From Tetrahymena thermophila SB210 (Eukaryota; Ciliophora; Oligohymenophorea; Hymenostomatida; Tetrahymenidae): a stretch of DNA of 64,000 nucleotides. Under the pieces are notes generated by a model. The model was given only the letters and a program-made list of their open reading frames with translations, made no database searches and was not told the origin of the DNA. Position numbers and translations under genes: made by a program. The stretch is taken from contig NW_002476214.1 of assembly GCF_000189635.1 (NCBI RefSeq), positions 1 to 64,000 of the forward strand, read 5' to 3'. Shown piece after piece: positions 50,948-64,000 of this stretch (the stretch's first letter is position 1; the number at the start of each line of letters is the position of its first letter).

Positions 50948-53900
50948 ATGTAAGAAAATGATTTAGATATTTAAGGTTTTAGAGATTATGTCTTTAGTCA
51001 CAAGTTTTAGACAGAACAAACCATCATGATGGAATATGAAGAAGGAAAGTTGAAGAATCTTATGCTAGATCCAGATTAAATAAAGGCCGTTTCTGAGAAA
51101 AAATAGATTTTGGATTCTTTGGATGATCCTAATTTGAAAATTATAGATGCAAATGAAACATAATTAGGTGAAATGTTTGAGTGCTTCGATTTAAAGACAT
51201 AAGAAACTTACATATTAAAAATTTACTATAATATTGCTGAAGAATAGTTTACCAAGGAATTAAATTTAAATGATATTTTACGGAAGTTAAGAGTTCAGGT
51301 TACGCCTGGCATTAGAGAAGAAAACGTCAAAAAAAATGCTATTTTGCTAAATTATGGAAATTGTACATTAGAAGATTATGATAAATTTAGAGATAGAGAA
51401 TTTTAGGAAGAAGAGCTTTTATATATTTTAAATAGTATTTTTTCTTATAGTTATGTCATGAAGTAGTAAGATATATACCATGCAAATATTCATACAGGAA
51501 ATATTGTTTTAAACAAGTTTTCTAAGTCTAAAATAGATGCAAATAAATATGCTATTTTTTTTGTTAATTGTTTAGGTTTTGATAGCAAATATTGCACTAC
51601 TTTTTTATAATAAAAAGATTAAGCAAATAATTTTCCCTTTCAAGATCCAGACTTAGTATTCAAAAAAATTCATGGCATTGAAATCGATGTTACTGATTTA
51701 GAGAAAAATGATATTTGGTCAGCTGCAAAAATGGTACTTTAGATACTTAGTAGACAAGGTAACATAAGAAATGATTTAGGGGTTATTTAAGACATTTTGA
51801 ATGTAAATTTTTCTAACAATATACATTTACTTTATTAATTTATTAATACCAAAAGAATTTAAAGTAGAAAAATACTCACAACAATTTGATAGAATTGCTA
51901 GAAGGATGCTTTGGAATTAACTAAGTTAGATATGTGAAATTGACTTAAGTGCTTGATCATATGAGAGAAAAGTATTAGAGAATACCAGAGTTATATAGTG
52001 ATTGCATTGTGGATAAAGAGAATATCATTTCTGAAATGAACGAAAAAAGAGTGGAGATTTATCTAAAGTCAAGTAAACTCGCTCTTAAGATAGTTAGCAA
52101 ATATTATGATTGGGGTTTATACCAGAGAGGTCTTGAGGTTCTCGAAGAATTATATACTTAAAAATCAGAGACTTTCAATGAAGCTTATAATTTGGATAGG
52201 GATTTTGAAAAAAATGAAGATTTAGATTTCGATCCTGGATAAAATTGCATTATTTTTTTACTTAGATTTTATTATTGCTTGCTTTTGCATAAACTAGGTT
52301 TACAAGAGAAGTCTTTTGAGGTTTTAAAGGAAATTTAACAATTAATGAAATAACAACCTCCAACAGTAGAAACAAAAGAATAATCTCTTTTATTGGCATT
52401 GCTTTATTGTGAAAGTCTTGCTATTAATGGTATCTATACTTGCTTTGAATAAATGAAAAAAACTCTCTCCAAATATGAAAAGTATTTTTCTAAAGAAAAC
52501 TCATAAATAGCAAGTGAATTTGCTGTTAAGCTATACGAAATCTTAAAATTTGTCACAAAGATTCTCACTTAAAAGTAATGGTATGAAGAAGGATTCTTCT
52601 TGGTGTATGAATCTATAAATTTCACTTAGAATTACATTAAAGGAGACTTTTCAAAATTAACTTTAGACTCTAACTATTGGCAAGCCTCTATATTAAAATT
52701 GCTCTCAGGTAATTTTAAATAAGTGTATTATTTATTTATATTTCTATTTTTTATATAGGAAAATTTGAAGAGGCAGAAGAATACATAGAAAAAAGCTTAA
52801 AATTAGATAGCTAGAATGATTTGGAAAAGAAAATGACTCTTGCTGCAATTTACTTTAAGTAAGGAAAGTTCACAGAGTCTTCGAAGATATTTAGATCAGT
52901 TGAAGAGTTCCAGAGGAAAAGAATGAATGTTGAAAAAGGGGTTGTTATATTATTTTGTGCAATATCAATGGCTATAGAAGGATCCTATTTAGGTGCAAGT
53001 GATTTTGCAAAAAGGTCTTTTAAGTTTTTAAAGGGTGAAGATAATGAACTCCCACATTGCATGTCTGTTTTAGGCTATATTGAATTTTTTATGCAGAATT
53101 ACAAATAGTCTATTTAATGGTTTGATAAAGCTGTTTTGCTGTTTAAATCAAGAGGATAAAATTATCAGATGGCTTCAAATCTAGAATTTGTAGGATTTGT
53201 GCACCAATAACTCAAAAACTATGATTCGTCGCTGTGTAGCATTAAAGAAGGATTCGAGATCAAGAAAGCGCTGATAGATGCAGGGAAAGATTTACAGGTA
53301 ATTAATTTGTTTTATTGAAAATAAAATTATTATAAAGTTATTTTATTGAAATTAGGATGATTTGGCAGATTAAATAAATGGGTGGTCGATTATTAATACT
53401 CATTTGAATAATTTAGATAAATGCATTCATTACGGAGAAGAAGCTTTAGAGGTATTAGTGCAGGGCCTTTAACATAGAAGAACTGCAATTTAATATGAAT
53501 ATCTTTCTAAAATATATTGGAAGCACACTTAAAAAGGAAGGGCTATTTAATCTCTTTAGAAATGCTTAGCAACAATGAATTTGGTAAGAGAAAAAGAAGA
53601 TGATTACGAAATAAGCTGTATTAATTATTTATTGTCAAAAATGTATTACGATGTTGAGCAATATGATTCAGCTTTATATCACATTTGCAAAACTGTAGAT
53701 TTAATGCAAGATCTCTACGAGAAGCATGGCAAAACCGAATAGTTTGTTCAATAAATTAAACTTGCAGTGGAACTCTTTACTAAGCTAAAAAAATTTAAAG
53801 ATGGTCAGAAATATTTGGAGTTTCTGCTTAAAGTGATCGATCACAATTAACAACAGCCCAATCAAAAGAAATTAAAAGTTGATATTCCTTCAACACTGTT

Positions 53901-54126
53901 GCAAATTTCCTTATTTTACGCATCTATGGGTGATAAAAAGCAGGGACTTCATTTTGCTAGAAGTGCTTACAATTTGCACAAATCTTTGAATCCAAAAGGA
54001 GATTTCTAAAATAAAATTCATATATTAAATAATCTAATAAGTATTTTAATGAATCAAGGTTAGATAGGAGAAGCTGAATTGCTCAAAATGGAGCTTTAGA
54101 CTATTAAAAAGCAGAGCCTATAATGA
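50948..54126 (+). CDS. Pseudokinase-like plus TPR-like repeat protein
   Basis: Four exons: 50948-51802, 51856-52708, 52759-53297, 53356-54126 (3,018 nt, 1,005 residues, stop TGA). Residues about 60-280 resemble a degenerate protein kinase: a beta-3-like Lys in TYILKIYY (about 91), a hinge-like LLNYGNCTLEDY, a catalytic-loop-like HANIHTGNIVL (His 178) and a subdomain-IX-like NDIWSAAKMVLQIL. Catalytic Asp of HRD is Asn and there is no DFG, so it is probably inactive. The rest is helical with TPR-like hairpins, e.g. GKFEEAEEYIEKSLKLD and TLAAIYFKQGKFTESSKIFR. TPR arrays bind partner proteins; the combination suggests a scaffold. The kinase assignment is my inference from motif order. Confidence 0.85.
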
Positions 54127-54738
54127 TTTAAATAATTTCGATGATGAATTTCCTCCTGTTCTATAAAATTTTAAAATCTTTTCTGATAATGTTGGGTGTT
54201 TCCTCCTCTTTAATGGAAATGTTTTGAATTAGCAGAATTTATAAATTATTATCAGTTAAATTATGCAATATTTCTTATAAGAATGAATTTTTAATTAGAT
54301 TTCAATTTCTTTCATAAAAACTGTAAAAACAAAATGCTATTAATCAGACAAAAATGTTAAATTTTTATGTTTATTTAATACATTTTATTTATACTGTTTG
54401 TAAATTAAAAATTAGTATTAATATCTTATCTATTCAAATGTTTTTTAGATAGAATTATATTGTTATTTCAAAATATTGAATAATTAATTTAATTTCAGAT
54501 TTTCCGCCTTTACTCATTTATTTATTTGCTCAATGGATAATATCAAAAGAAAATATTCAAAATAAATTTTTCTTTCTAAATTAATAACCTTGAAGAAATT
54601 GCAAAATAAACACTTTAAAGTTAATTATAAAATAAATCCTAAGAAGATAGCAAAAACTAAAGTACTAAGAAGATAATAAAAAACAAATAACACCGTTTTA
54701 ACTCTAAATATTAATAAAGCTGTTAAATTCAAATTATA
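54127..54738. other. Intergenic, nothing recognised
   Basis: AT-rich spacer between two genes in the same orientation. Confidence 0.45.
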
Positions 54739-55662
54739 ATGAGCGACCTTAGTGAAATTTATTAAGACCGTCCCACATATATGGACAGCGGAGAGTCTGA
54801 TGATTCTTCTTTCTAATGTTCTTCTTTGAATTCAAATTCTGAATCGTCTTACTCCTCAACGAAAGACTTCTTTAATATGGAGACTCGTGAAGATAGCTTT
54901 TTAGAAAATATGTATTAATTTGTGAGCTAATGTTTGAGTAATGAAGAGTTAATGAGAAGATTGAAGCCTAAAAAAAATCTTAACTCCAAAGATAAGCAGA
55001 TTTCATTAGAAAGTAGCCAAAAAAATAGTTAAATCAGCTCTAAGTTCATTAAAAAGCCAGCTTATGAATCTAAAGTTTAGAAAAATATCAATATAATTGA
55101 AATTGTCATGTAAAATAAAATTTAAATTGCTTTGTTCTTTGTATCAATAGTAATGATTGTTTTAAGAGCATAAGATTTAAATAACTTATATGAAAAGAGA
55201 AACAAACAAGCTTGCTTGTCTTATTTAGATATAAATGAAAAAATTGATAGCTTTAAAATAAAAGGCTGCATGGAAGAAGCTACTTATTAGTTTAATAATA
55301 GAACTTTTTTATAATCAACTAAAATCCTTCTCCTTGATTATAATTAATTTTTTTATATCACTATAATTTGTATTGCTCTTTATAGTATAGTAAAGAATAT
55401 ATTTTCTACATATTCTATTAAATCTTTCGCTGACTATTGGAATAAATACTGTAAAATACACAAGCTCAGTACTTCATCAAAGGTCAAATTGACTGATTTA
55501 AAGAGCGATTACTTGAAGAGATAATCTTAAATTAGCAGTAACATGCTATAGAATAGCCAAAGCAAAAGCAATTCTAAAAAGAACTTCAAATTCCTTGGAA
55601 TTTCTTTTAACTTAAATTTCTTTTTCCTTGATAAAAACCAAGAGCGCAACAAAATTTATTGA
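54739..55662 (+). CDS. Small two-helix membrane protein, unknown
   Basis: Intron-less, 308 codons (307 residues), stop TGA at 55660. The N-terminal 60 residues are Ser/Asp-rich (ESDDSSFQCSSLNSNSESS) and probably disordered or phosphorylated. There are two hydrophobic segments, about residues 126-146 (QIALFFVSIVMIVLR) and 197-219 (FFYITIICIALYSIVKNIF), separated by a loop with two Cys. The C-terminal tail is basic and Ser/Gln-rich. No signal peptide and no recognised domain. Inferred topology: both termini cytosolic. Confidence 0.82.
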
Positions 55663-56942
55663 AGAATATCTATTAAACAAATTTAAATTAAAAGAAATCT
55701 TTCTAATCTTGTAAGACCGACCCTTAATAATCTATAAATACCATTTTTCTCATATCAACTTTTGAATTTCTGCTATATTACTAACTAAACAATAATTAAA
55801 GTAATTATTTTTTAGAAAAAATAAATTGATTTTATTTAATTAATTAATTAATTAATTAATTGTTTATTTATATAAGATTTATAATTAATTTTGTAGTTTA
55901 CCATTTTGATATTTCAAATTTTATAAAATATAATAAAATTTTAGTTAGATATTTTGTTTTGATTTCTTTTATTTTGCTTTGAAATAGTTTAAAATAAATT
56001 TTATATTTATTGAAATTTTTCCATTTTATGCAGTAAAAACTGTCAATCAAAACCTATAAAAAAATTTTTAATAGACCTTAATAAAAAATGGTTAAAATTA
56101 AATTTATGGAGAATTAATAGGATTTAATACAATATATATTTTTTAAATAATCAATGGATAATTATTCCAAAATAATTTTTTTATATCGTAAGTAAATATT
56201 TAAAATTCAAAACCAAAATAAAGAAAAGAATTTTTTTAAAAAAGTACTTCCTTACATCTATCTTAAATTTTAAAAACAATTAAATTAAAAAATTCTAAAG
56301 TAATAAATTCTTGATATTTTAAATAATTTATATTTTGGATTGATGTTAATATAGAATAATATTCAAATTTAATAAGTTAATAATATCATCATCGTTGTGC
56401 TATTGAAGAAAAAACTAATTTTATTTTTTACTATTTGAAATTGGTTCTATTTCTTGTGATTATATTAAATCTATATCTAAAATATACATTATAAATAGTC
56501 TATTATTAGATCATTATTTTTTTATGACTAATATAACTAAGTATATGTAAATATAAATAGCAAATATTCAAGATAAAATTCTTCTTGATTTATCCATTTT
56601 TAAAAATCACAAAATCTAAAAAATTTAAATTATAAAAGTGTTTACAAATCCAAAAGATAACTTTTTTAATTCGTTTACACTATAATAAATTTGACTTGTC
56701 TTATTGTGGGGATGAGTTATAAATTTTAATATTTAATAATTAATTAAATTTTTTGCGGATATATTATTTAATGAATTAGCAATTTGTAAATTAATATTTT
56801 GGCTTGTTTGAAAGATAACCATTAATATCTTTACAACTAAGAAAGATAAAAGATTATATTAATTTCAAAAACCTATATTAATTAGTTTTTGTATAAAAAC
56901 AAAATATCAGGCAAATTTCATTTAATAACAATCAAAATTATT
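55663..56942. other. Intergenic, AT-rich
   Basis: About 1.3 kb of AT-rich DNA with a perfect (TTAA)n tract near 55837-55861. No gene seen. Confidence 0.45.
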
Positions 56943-59277
56943 ATGAATAGTATAATAAGAAGAAGCAATACAATAAACCCAAATTTTAACTTGAATGACT
57001 CAAGTCCTACATCTTTGCAAAAGAAACAAAGATTAGAGAGTCTTCATGCAGAAATTCAAGAAGAGTAGCTTTCTGAATTTGCTAAATACTACAGAAACGA
57101 AGTAAGAAAAGAATCATTGATTAACTCTCAATCTATTTTGAAGGATTAGTTAAATAGTAACAACAATAATAGTAATAATTATAATAATCAATTACATTCC
57201 AAATAAACAATTGATATGAGTGATCTTAATGATGAAAACCATAGTAGAGTCTCATTTGAAGCTTTAAGTCCTCTAAAAAGAACAAGCAAAAGCTTGGCTA
57301 TGAATAAATGCGTTTACTCTTCAGGATTTCCTTAATTATCTACTTGTTTAAGTTTTTAAAATTCAGAAATTAAAAGTCCTAACTTTTGCTAATCCTAAAA
57401 GAGAGTTGACTTTTCACCATTATAAAATTCTAATTCTAAGCAAGGTTAACTTGAAAGCTTTAGAAGTGCTACCGAAACTATTTAATTAATTAAAATGTAA
57501 AACACATTTCTTAAAAAACAAATTAAACCATAAAATTAACAATTTTTGGAGAAATGCCTTGGATAACTTCCTGATTAAAACAGAGGAAGTGGGTTTTAAA
57601 CACCAACAAAATCTTAAAAATACATCCCATTTAATCATTCAACTAGCAGTAAATCTAGTTTTGTTAAATTTGATGCTTTCTCTCAACAAAGAGGAGTGCG
57701 TCTGTAAGAAATGGACTTTCTTACAAGATTAAATAACGATAGCTAAAATACAATTAAAACTGATAAACCTAGTTCTTTAAAAGTATAGAGAGCAACCTCT
57801 TTAACTGAGTTTATGAAAACTAGATAATCAACAGATAGAATAATAGATTCAAAGAGAGAAAGTAGTTTTCAAGAAAAACAACAGCCAGAAGATCATTTTT
57901 AAAAAAAAGCCCTCAGAAGGTAGAATTAAAATACTCGTTCATAGAGCTAAATATTTATTCACAAAGATAAAGATTTCACAATGAATAGTCCTTTAAATTT
58001 TAGCAAGCATTTAAAATCTCTAGAACAATTATACTAATCAGAGAAAAATAGAAGAAAAATTAGGAGAATAGCTGAAGATTTGACCAAAAACTTTAGAGAT
58101 AGCAATTCAGATATACAAAAAAAACCAATTAAAATTATCATTTAATAAGATTTAGATCAGTCCATTAAAAAAAAGGAGACTAAAAGTCAAAGCAGAAAGT
58201 CTTCAATTGAAATTACAGAGTAAATTCACTATTTCAAAAAGCAGAGAAATGAGCCTGCAGCTTCATAAGACTATTTATAAAAAGAAAGAAAGTCAATATT
58301 GCTTGGTAGTAATTCTTAATTTAGTCATATTATAAACAGCTCTAAATAAACGGTATCACCTCCAAATAGCTTATCAGCAATTGCAGGTTTTTTATTTATA
58401 TTTTTAAGATTATTCATAGATAAAATAAATATTTCTAGTAAAAAAAAAGATGACATTTAAAAATTATTTATTTCTTTATTTAATAATAAATATTTTTTAT
58501 AGAATTTAGAATAAACAAAAACAAATTTGATATTCTTTCTTTAAAATATATATAATAAGATCATTTAAAAATTCATATATTAATTTTTAAAAATAAGATA
58601 AGCATTTTTAAGACAAATAGGTGGAGGATAAAATAAATAATTCTATAAAATTAGCAAAAGAAACTCATAACTATTTACAAAAATTATTTTCTTTGAACAT
58701 CAGTAGATAAAAAATAGTTAAAATTTTAAAAAGTTTTTTGTCTGGATAATCTCCATTATTGAATATACTTTTAGATGAGAATAAATAAAATTTAAATTAA
58801 GAAATAAATGCAAAAATGCTAGAAGATTTAATTATTAGCAATGAAAATTAGACTTAAGAAGAAAAACTGTTGATTGAACATGAATTAATTTACGTTTGTA
58901 CTAAAATACAAGAATATATTCTCTAACAAGAAATACAATAGTGTGAAATATACAAATAAGACATTCTTAATGGTTGCTAAAATCTCCAAGATATTGCAAA
59001 CAGCATCAACATAAGAAATAAGACCCACAAAATTACAGCCTTTAAAACTTTAGAAAGTTTGTCCTTTATGAGTAACCATATGTTTAACAAACAGCACTCC
59101 ATAGTTGATTAGCTGGTAAAATCAGAAATAAAATTTGGGTAGTTGCAATTTGTAAATCAATAAAATTTGAGTATGAATAAACAAATAGAAAATAAAATAG
59201 AAAAAATGGTAAAAACAAGATAAAACCAAATTAAAATGATCAATATTTTCAACAACTAAAAAAAAGAAGAATTATGA
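56943..59277 (+). CDS. Low-complexity protein with C-terminal coiled coil, unknown
   Basis: Exon 1 starts at 56943 (MNSIIRRSNTINPNFN) and runs open to about 58386. Exon 2 runs from about 58613 to TGA at 59275. The best joining intron is 58387-58612 (G+AC gives ...AIADKQVEDK), but its donor is the uncommon GTTTTT, and another acceptor (before ATAAGC) also keeps frame. About 480 residues of Ser/Gln/Asn/Lys-rich, basic, disordered sequence are followed by about 220 residues of helical, coiled-coil-like sequence (LLIEHELIYVCTKIQEYILQ). No domain recognised. Confidence 0.75.
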
Positions 59278-59689
59278 AAATAATTAATTTTTAAAATGTA
59301 TATAAAAAATAGAATAAATGAATTAATAAATAAATAAATGATATTAAAACACATTTATTTTAACATTTATTCCTAAAATTTTGTGTAAATAAATAAATAA
59401 ATAAATAAATAACTTCACTTGTTAAATTCTGAATATTTTATATTTTAAGGAAACTTCTCTATATTTATTGTTTGTTATATTTCTTTGTTTAGAAAATATT
59501 ACTTTTTTTCTTTGGAGTTGGTGATAGATATTAATTATATTATTACTGAAGCTTAATTGTTTTAAGCGTTAAAATTTACATTTTCAGAATTTGTTACTTC
59601 GAACTTATATTTTATAGTTTATTGAATTTATAGATAAAAAAGTGACTAATTAGCAAATATATTAAGAATAAGAGAAATCTTTTAAAGAA
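59278..59689. other. Intergenic with (AAAT)n tracts
   Basis: AT-rich spacer with (TAAA)n runs at about 59318-59340 and 59387-59412. No gene seen. Confidence 0.5.
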
Positions 59690-62600
59690 ATGATACTTTT
59701 TTCTTGTAAAGTGATTAATATTTTTCTTATATTTATAAGTGTTACATTATCACAATTTGCTCCGTTAGAGGGCATACTTTAGAATAATATATAATGCCCT
59801 TATTTGTCTTAAAAAGGAGGTAAGCTTTTTTCATTAGTTGCATTTGTATTTACATTATTTTAATAGTTATTAATGGAAAGATAAATTAATTCTTGCTTAT
59901 TGATGGATCAAATATGCTGTTAGTTATAGATGAACAAAATATCATTTATTTATTAGATCCTAGCAATGGATAATATTACAAATCTTTCAGCATTTTATTT
60001 TAAGGATTTCAAATTGTCAATTGCATCTAGATAACAGATTTTTAAATATTTATCCTTGGAACTTAAACATATTTTATAATTGACTTTAAATTTGGAGTAA
60101 TTTCTTCTAGCCTTGTCTTTGCAGATGATAGTAAATTAATATTTAGTTGGTATTTAAAATAAATTAATGACTGAACATTATTGTAGAACAAGCATAAAAT
60201 TTGAAGGTCTTTAGACTCTAGTCACATTAAGTTCTCCGAGTAGAGCAAATTGCTGATTATTTTATTATATAACAAAATTAATTAAATGTAGAAATTATAA
60301 TTACTTTTTATAGTGCTTCTCAGATCATTTCAAAATAAAGAATCAAGAGTATATTTATTTTTAAATTAAGTAGAAATTTATTAATTATTCTTTTTTAAAT
60401 AAGTAAATAAAGAAAACAACACTTTATAAGATTGGAGTAACCTTCCTGTTCAGTACTTATTCATAGAAAACTATCTTCCTCCATAGCCTAATTCATACTT
60501 TAAATAACCCATTAATGTTCTTATTGGATATTCTAGTTTAAGTGGCTACATATATGGTTAAATTATTGATAAAAATATTGATATTATCAATAGTTGGAAT
60601 CCATACTATATACCATATTAAGTTATTTATATGAGTGTATTAATAAAAAAAAATATCATAGTAATTTAATTTGGTTAGCCTTTGGTTGCTGATAATTCAT
60701 CATGGCAAAATAAAATTTGCTTGTTTGACTTTTCGAAAATTTAACCAAGTGGTAGAAAAAACGAATTAGATTTTTAAGGTGTTTTTAATAACCCAACAGC
60801 ATGCAAAAACTGTAAAATTTTATTAAATGATACTTTTTTTCTTATTAATTTTAATTTTTTTTTTTAAGATAATAACTAAATAGCTAAAATACTTCAAATA
60901 AAATTAATTGATTCCTTGTTGTTTATTGACTCTATGCAAAACATTTATTTGCAAAAAATTTCTGATTTTTTAAATTAAACTTAAGACAACTAAAACACTC
61001 TTCTTTAAATACCAATTAAAATATAATAAAATTATTATAATATTTTTCATATACCATTTTCTACTCATATTATATTGAACAGCTATGTTAATTAGAATGC
61101 TTACTCGAATGGAGTAATTGATTTATCTTCATTAATTAATTTAAAGCAAAAAGATATAAACGCCTTAACTGATAAATAAATATTTTTATATAATCACAGT
61201 GGAATTAGTAAGATTAAATTTTTTTAATAATAAAATTTTATTAAATTAACCTAAAAAATATTTAGAAATGCAAAATCAAGCTATTGTCTACAAAATGAGG
61301 AATAAAGATTAAATAGATATTGTCACTGATTTGAATATAACAGATTAAACATAATAATTTATTTCATTTAACATTTCAGATTATTCTTTTAAACAAACAT
61401 CTGTTAGTATTTTGAATAGTAATTTTACAATAGAAAAATAAATTATCAGTAATAAATCTTAATTGATATCAATTATTTCATAGAAAAATCTAAATTTTTA
61501 TTAAGATGGCTAAACAAATTAATGTAATGGTAATAACAATTTTGCAATATCTAATAGTATCTTTCTCTCTATATGGTAAAATAGCACTTTTTCAAATAAT
61601 ACATAAATAGACTTAAAATAATAGAATTTAAGTGTTATTAATGTTCAGTAAGTCAGATAAATATAAGATGACAAACTCCTAATAATAATATAAGCTAAAA
61701 ATTTTAATTATTCTGGCATTTGTTCTTCATAGCTGCTTTTATAAAATTCTATTATGTAAGATTCTAAACCCAACTAGTAAAATTACTAAATTATAGCTTT
61801 GATAGTCGATTTTGATGCAAGAATTTTAGGATTAAGTAAAGTTGTAGAAATACCACCAGTTTAGTAGAATCAAGTAATATCTTTAGATTTAAATTAAAAT
61901 ATATTTATTACTCTCATAGATCAAATTTGTGTAGTATAATATAAAATTTTGAATAGCAGTAGTGCTACATTTTTTATAAGTTAGATATCAAAAAGCTAAT
62001 ACCAAGGCTAAGTAGGAAAATAAATCCAAATATTCGTACATGTGTTTTGCTTTTAATAGATTAACCATATTTTAGTAAGGTACATGTCTAATAATTATGA
62101 AGGGTTTGCTTTTTTATCATACGACCCAAACTGGACTAGCTCTAATAATTAAAATTTTACATACGAAATAAAAAGAGACTATTAACTAATATCTGATATT
62201 TAATAATAAACTTATTCAGCTTCTAATTATTTGTATTTGCATAAATCAAGCATTTTGATATTTTTAAGTCAAAAATATTTAGTTTTCTTCAAGTATAATT
62301 AAGATTCATCTTAGATTGATAAAAGATTATAAATTTAAGCTTAAACATCAAGCTACTAAGCTGAGCATCTAGGTTTTTATTCTGATTTACAAGAAGGATA
62401 AATATTATTGATATTTCAGAACTTACAATTTTAGACGTAATTTTTTATTTTATTATGATTAAATACATTCAATTAAATGCACACATCCACCATAAATCCT
62501 TATCTAAATATTAATATAAAAAAATACACTAACATATAAATTGGAGACATTTTTAATAGATATAATATTTGTTTTTAATTTATAGTATCTTTCAAAATAT

Positions 62601-64000
62601 CAAAATTTTATAATACATAAAGATATTTTTAAAGAACAAAATTATTTATTTTTTATAAAAAAATATTAAGATTATTTCCTAAGGACTGTCTCTATCAAAC
62701 ATGTGATAGCAATACTTGCTACATTCAAAAATATTATAACCAAAAAGAGCTAAATTTTACTATGAATTTTATGAATGATAATTCAAGCTTGAATTCTTTG
62801 AGATAAAGTTAAATTTACTTGCTCAGTGATATGTTTGATTTATTAAAATGCTAAAAAATGATGTCTTTTACTACTATAAATATCTAAATTAATTTGTTTC
62901 CTGGCAGCTTTTTAGATTTCAATTATTTTAATCCTTATTTTCAAAACACATTTGACACTTTTAATTTTATTGGAGTTTTCTTATCAACTTTAAGTAGTAA
63001 TACCTTTTAAAGAGCAATAATTTATTCTGATTTTCAGTTATATTTTACAAATATATGTACAATTTATATTTCACAAATTAGCTTTATAGTTAATTTTGGG
63101 AATTACACAGATAAAACTCTACCATTTATAAAGTCTAATAGCATATTTTAATACTACTTTTTTGTAGATTTTTATTCTTAAAAGTAACAAATAATTCAAT
63201 TCAATTATCTTCAATTTAATTTAATTCCTTTTTTTTTATAATTTAGCTATCAGCAATATGTAGATACTAATGGAAATATAGATGAAGGATTCTTTAGATT
63301 TGAAATAGAAAATGGATAATTAGTTTAAATTGTTGGTCTTAATTATACAAACAAATATTTAAATTAAGGTTCATATTTAATAAAGCTAAACACCCCTAAT
63401 ATTTCTCTCAGTATAGATGATATTTTTATTTAAAACTGTTTAATGAATAACTTTACACTAAACCTCATCCAAAAGAGTAATGTGGTGCAAATAAACTAGT
63501 TAAATTTAGTAAATAACACAATTATAAATTAAAATTTATAAAGCTAAGGATCTGCTTTTATCTCATGTGCTGCTTGCATAATTTCCAACTCTATTATCAT
63601 TTCTAATAATTTTTAAGACACTAGCATAATACGTATAGAGCTTTTTTCACTTTATTTGAATTTAATTTTTAAAACTTAAATATAGAAAAGCAAAATGATT
63701 ACTCCGCAGTACCATTAATATAGATTAAGAACATAACAATAACTAAAAATCAGATAAATTTCAATAACAGCCAATTAGGTTTTTTTATTGATTTAAATCT
63801 ACCTCTTAAATTAGATACTTAGAATCTTACTGTTTAAATTGATGATTTGACTATCAAAAAAAATTATCTAATTTAAAAAAATTTCTAGAAATCCTCTGAC
63901 AATATTGTTTCAAGGAAAAAAATTGACTTACATGGTTAGGATTTAGAAGATTTGATAATAGATTTAGATTAAGACTTCTAACAGTTTAATTGGATTAAAG
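59690..64000 (+). CDS. Large secreted/membrane protein, truncated by the window end
   Basis: Starts at ATG 59690 with a signal peptide (CKVINIFLIFISVTLSQFAP). Exon 1 is 59690-59819, the intron 59820-59866. Exon 2 gives a beta-rich segment (NGKINQFLLIDGSNMLLVID; SNGQYYKSFSILFQGFQ) resembling propeller or quinoprotein-like blades. Further downstream the coding is broken by several introns I could not all place. The visible parts (about 61260-62450 and 62900-63650) are Asn/Gln/Ser/Ile-rich with recurring N.S.F..N / I..NNF elements (e.g. AISNSIFLSIWQNSTFSNNT), as in ciliate polymorphic beta-helix surface proteins. The last bases remain open (DLIIDLDQDFQQF), so the gene runs past 64000. Function unknown; exon structure after 60150 unresolved. 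Confidence 0.7.

Overview
This window is the end of a macronuclear chromosome of a Tetrahymena-type ciliate. It opens with about 332 bp of C4A2 telomere repeat. The DNA is extremely AT-rich, and every convincing gene reads through many in-frame TAA and TAG codons (Gln) and stops only at TGA. Introns are short, AT-rich and mostly GTAA...TAG. T. thermophila is the obvious candidate, but I cannot confirm the species from sequence alone. Genes were found by reading with the ciliate code and joining exons by hand. Where the joined exons give an exact multiple of three and restore a family motif, I trust them; elsewhere I say so.

Layout. 1-332 telomere. 1122-4687 (+) two-domain cyclic-nucleotide-binding protein. 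5319, 9257 and 24020 (-) three identical tRNA-Lys(CUU) genes. 5868-6206 (-) small LITAF-domain protein. 6612-7628 a ~510 bp tandem duplication. 9877-16850 (+) a ~2,258-residue cysteine-rich, furin-repeat-like membrane protein. 18518-20719 (+) leucine-rich-repeat (LRR) gene in which each internal exon is one 30-residue repeat. 21646-23584 (-) unrecognised protein. 24418-25620 (+) coiled-coil protein. 25948-29291 (-) second, larger LRR gene of the same design. 30759-33601 (-) multi-pass membrane protein. 35166-36826 (+) S28 serine carboxypeptidase. 37363-38928 (-) oxysterol-binding-protein relative with a degenerate signature. 41491-42534 (-) RABL2 GTPase. 45193-46402 (-) Rab-like GTPase with an altered switch-II motif. 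48184-49704 (-) two-helix membrane protein. 50948-54126 (+) pseudokinase-like plus TPR-like protein. 54739-55662 (+) small two-helix membrane protein. 56943-59277 (+) low-complexity/coiled-coil protein. 59690 to the window end (+) the start of a large secreted or membrane protein.

There is no operon structure; neighbouring genes look functionally independent. RABL2 belongs to a family of ciliary intraflagellar-transport GTPases, fitting a ciliated host. The most distinctive signals are the exon-equals-repeat LRR genes, the degenerate catalytic or ligand motifs in three proteins (ORP, Rab and pseudokinase), and three separate intergenic tandem duplications. I saw no transposon, virus or CRISPR signal.
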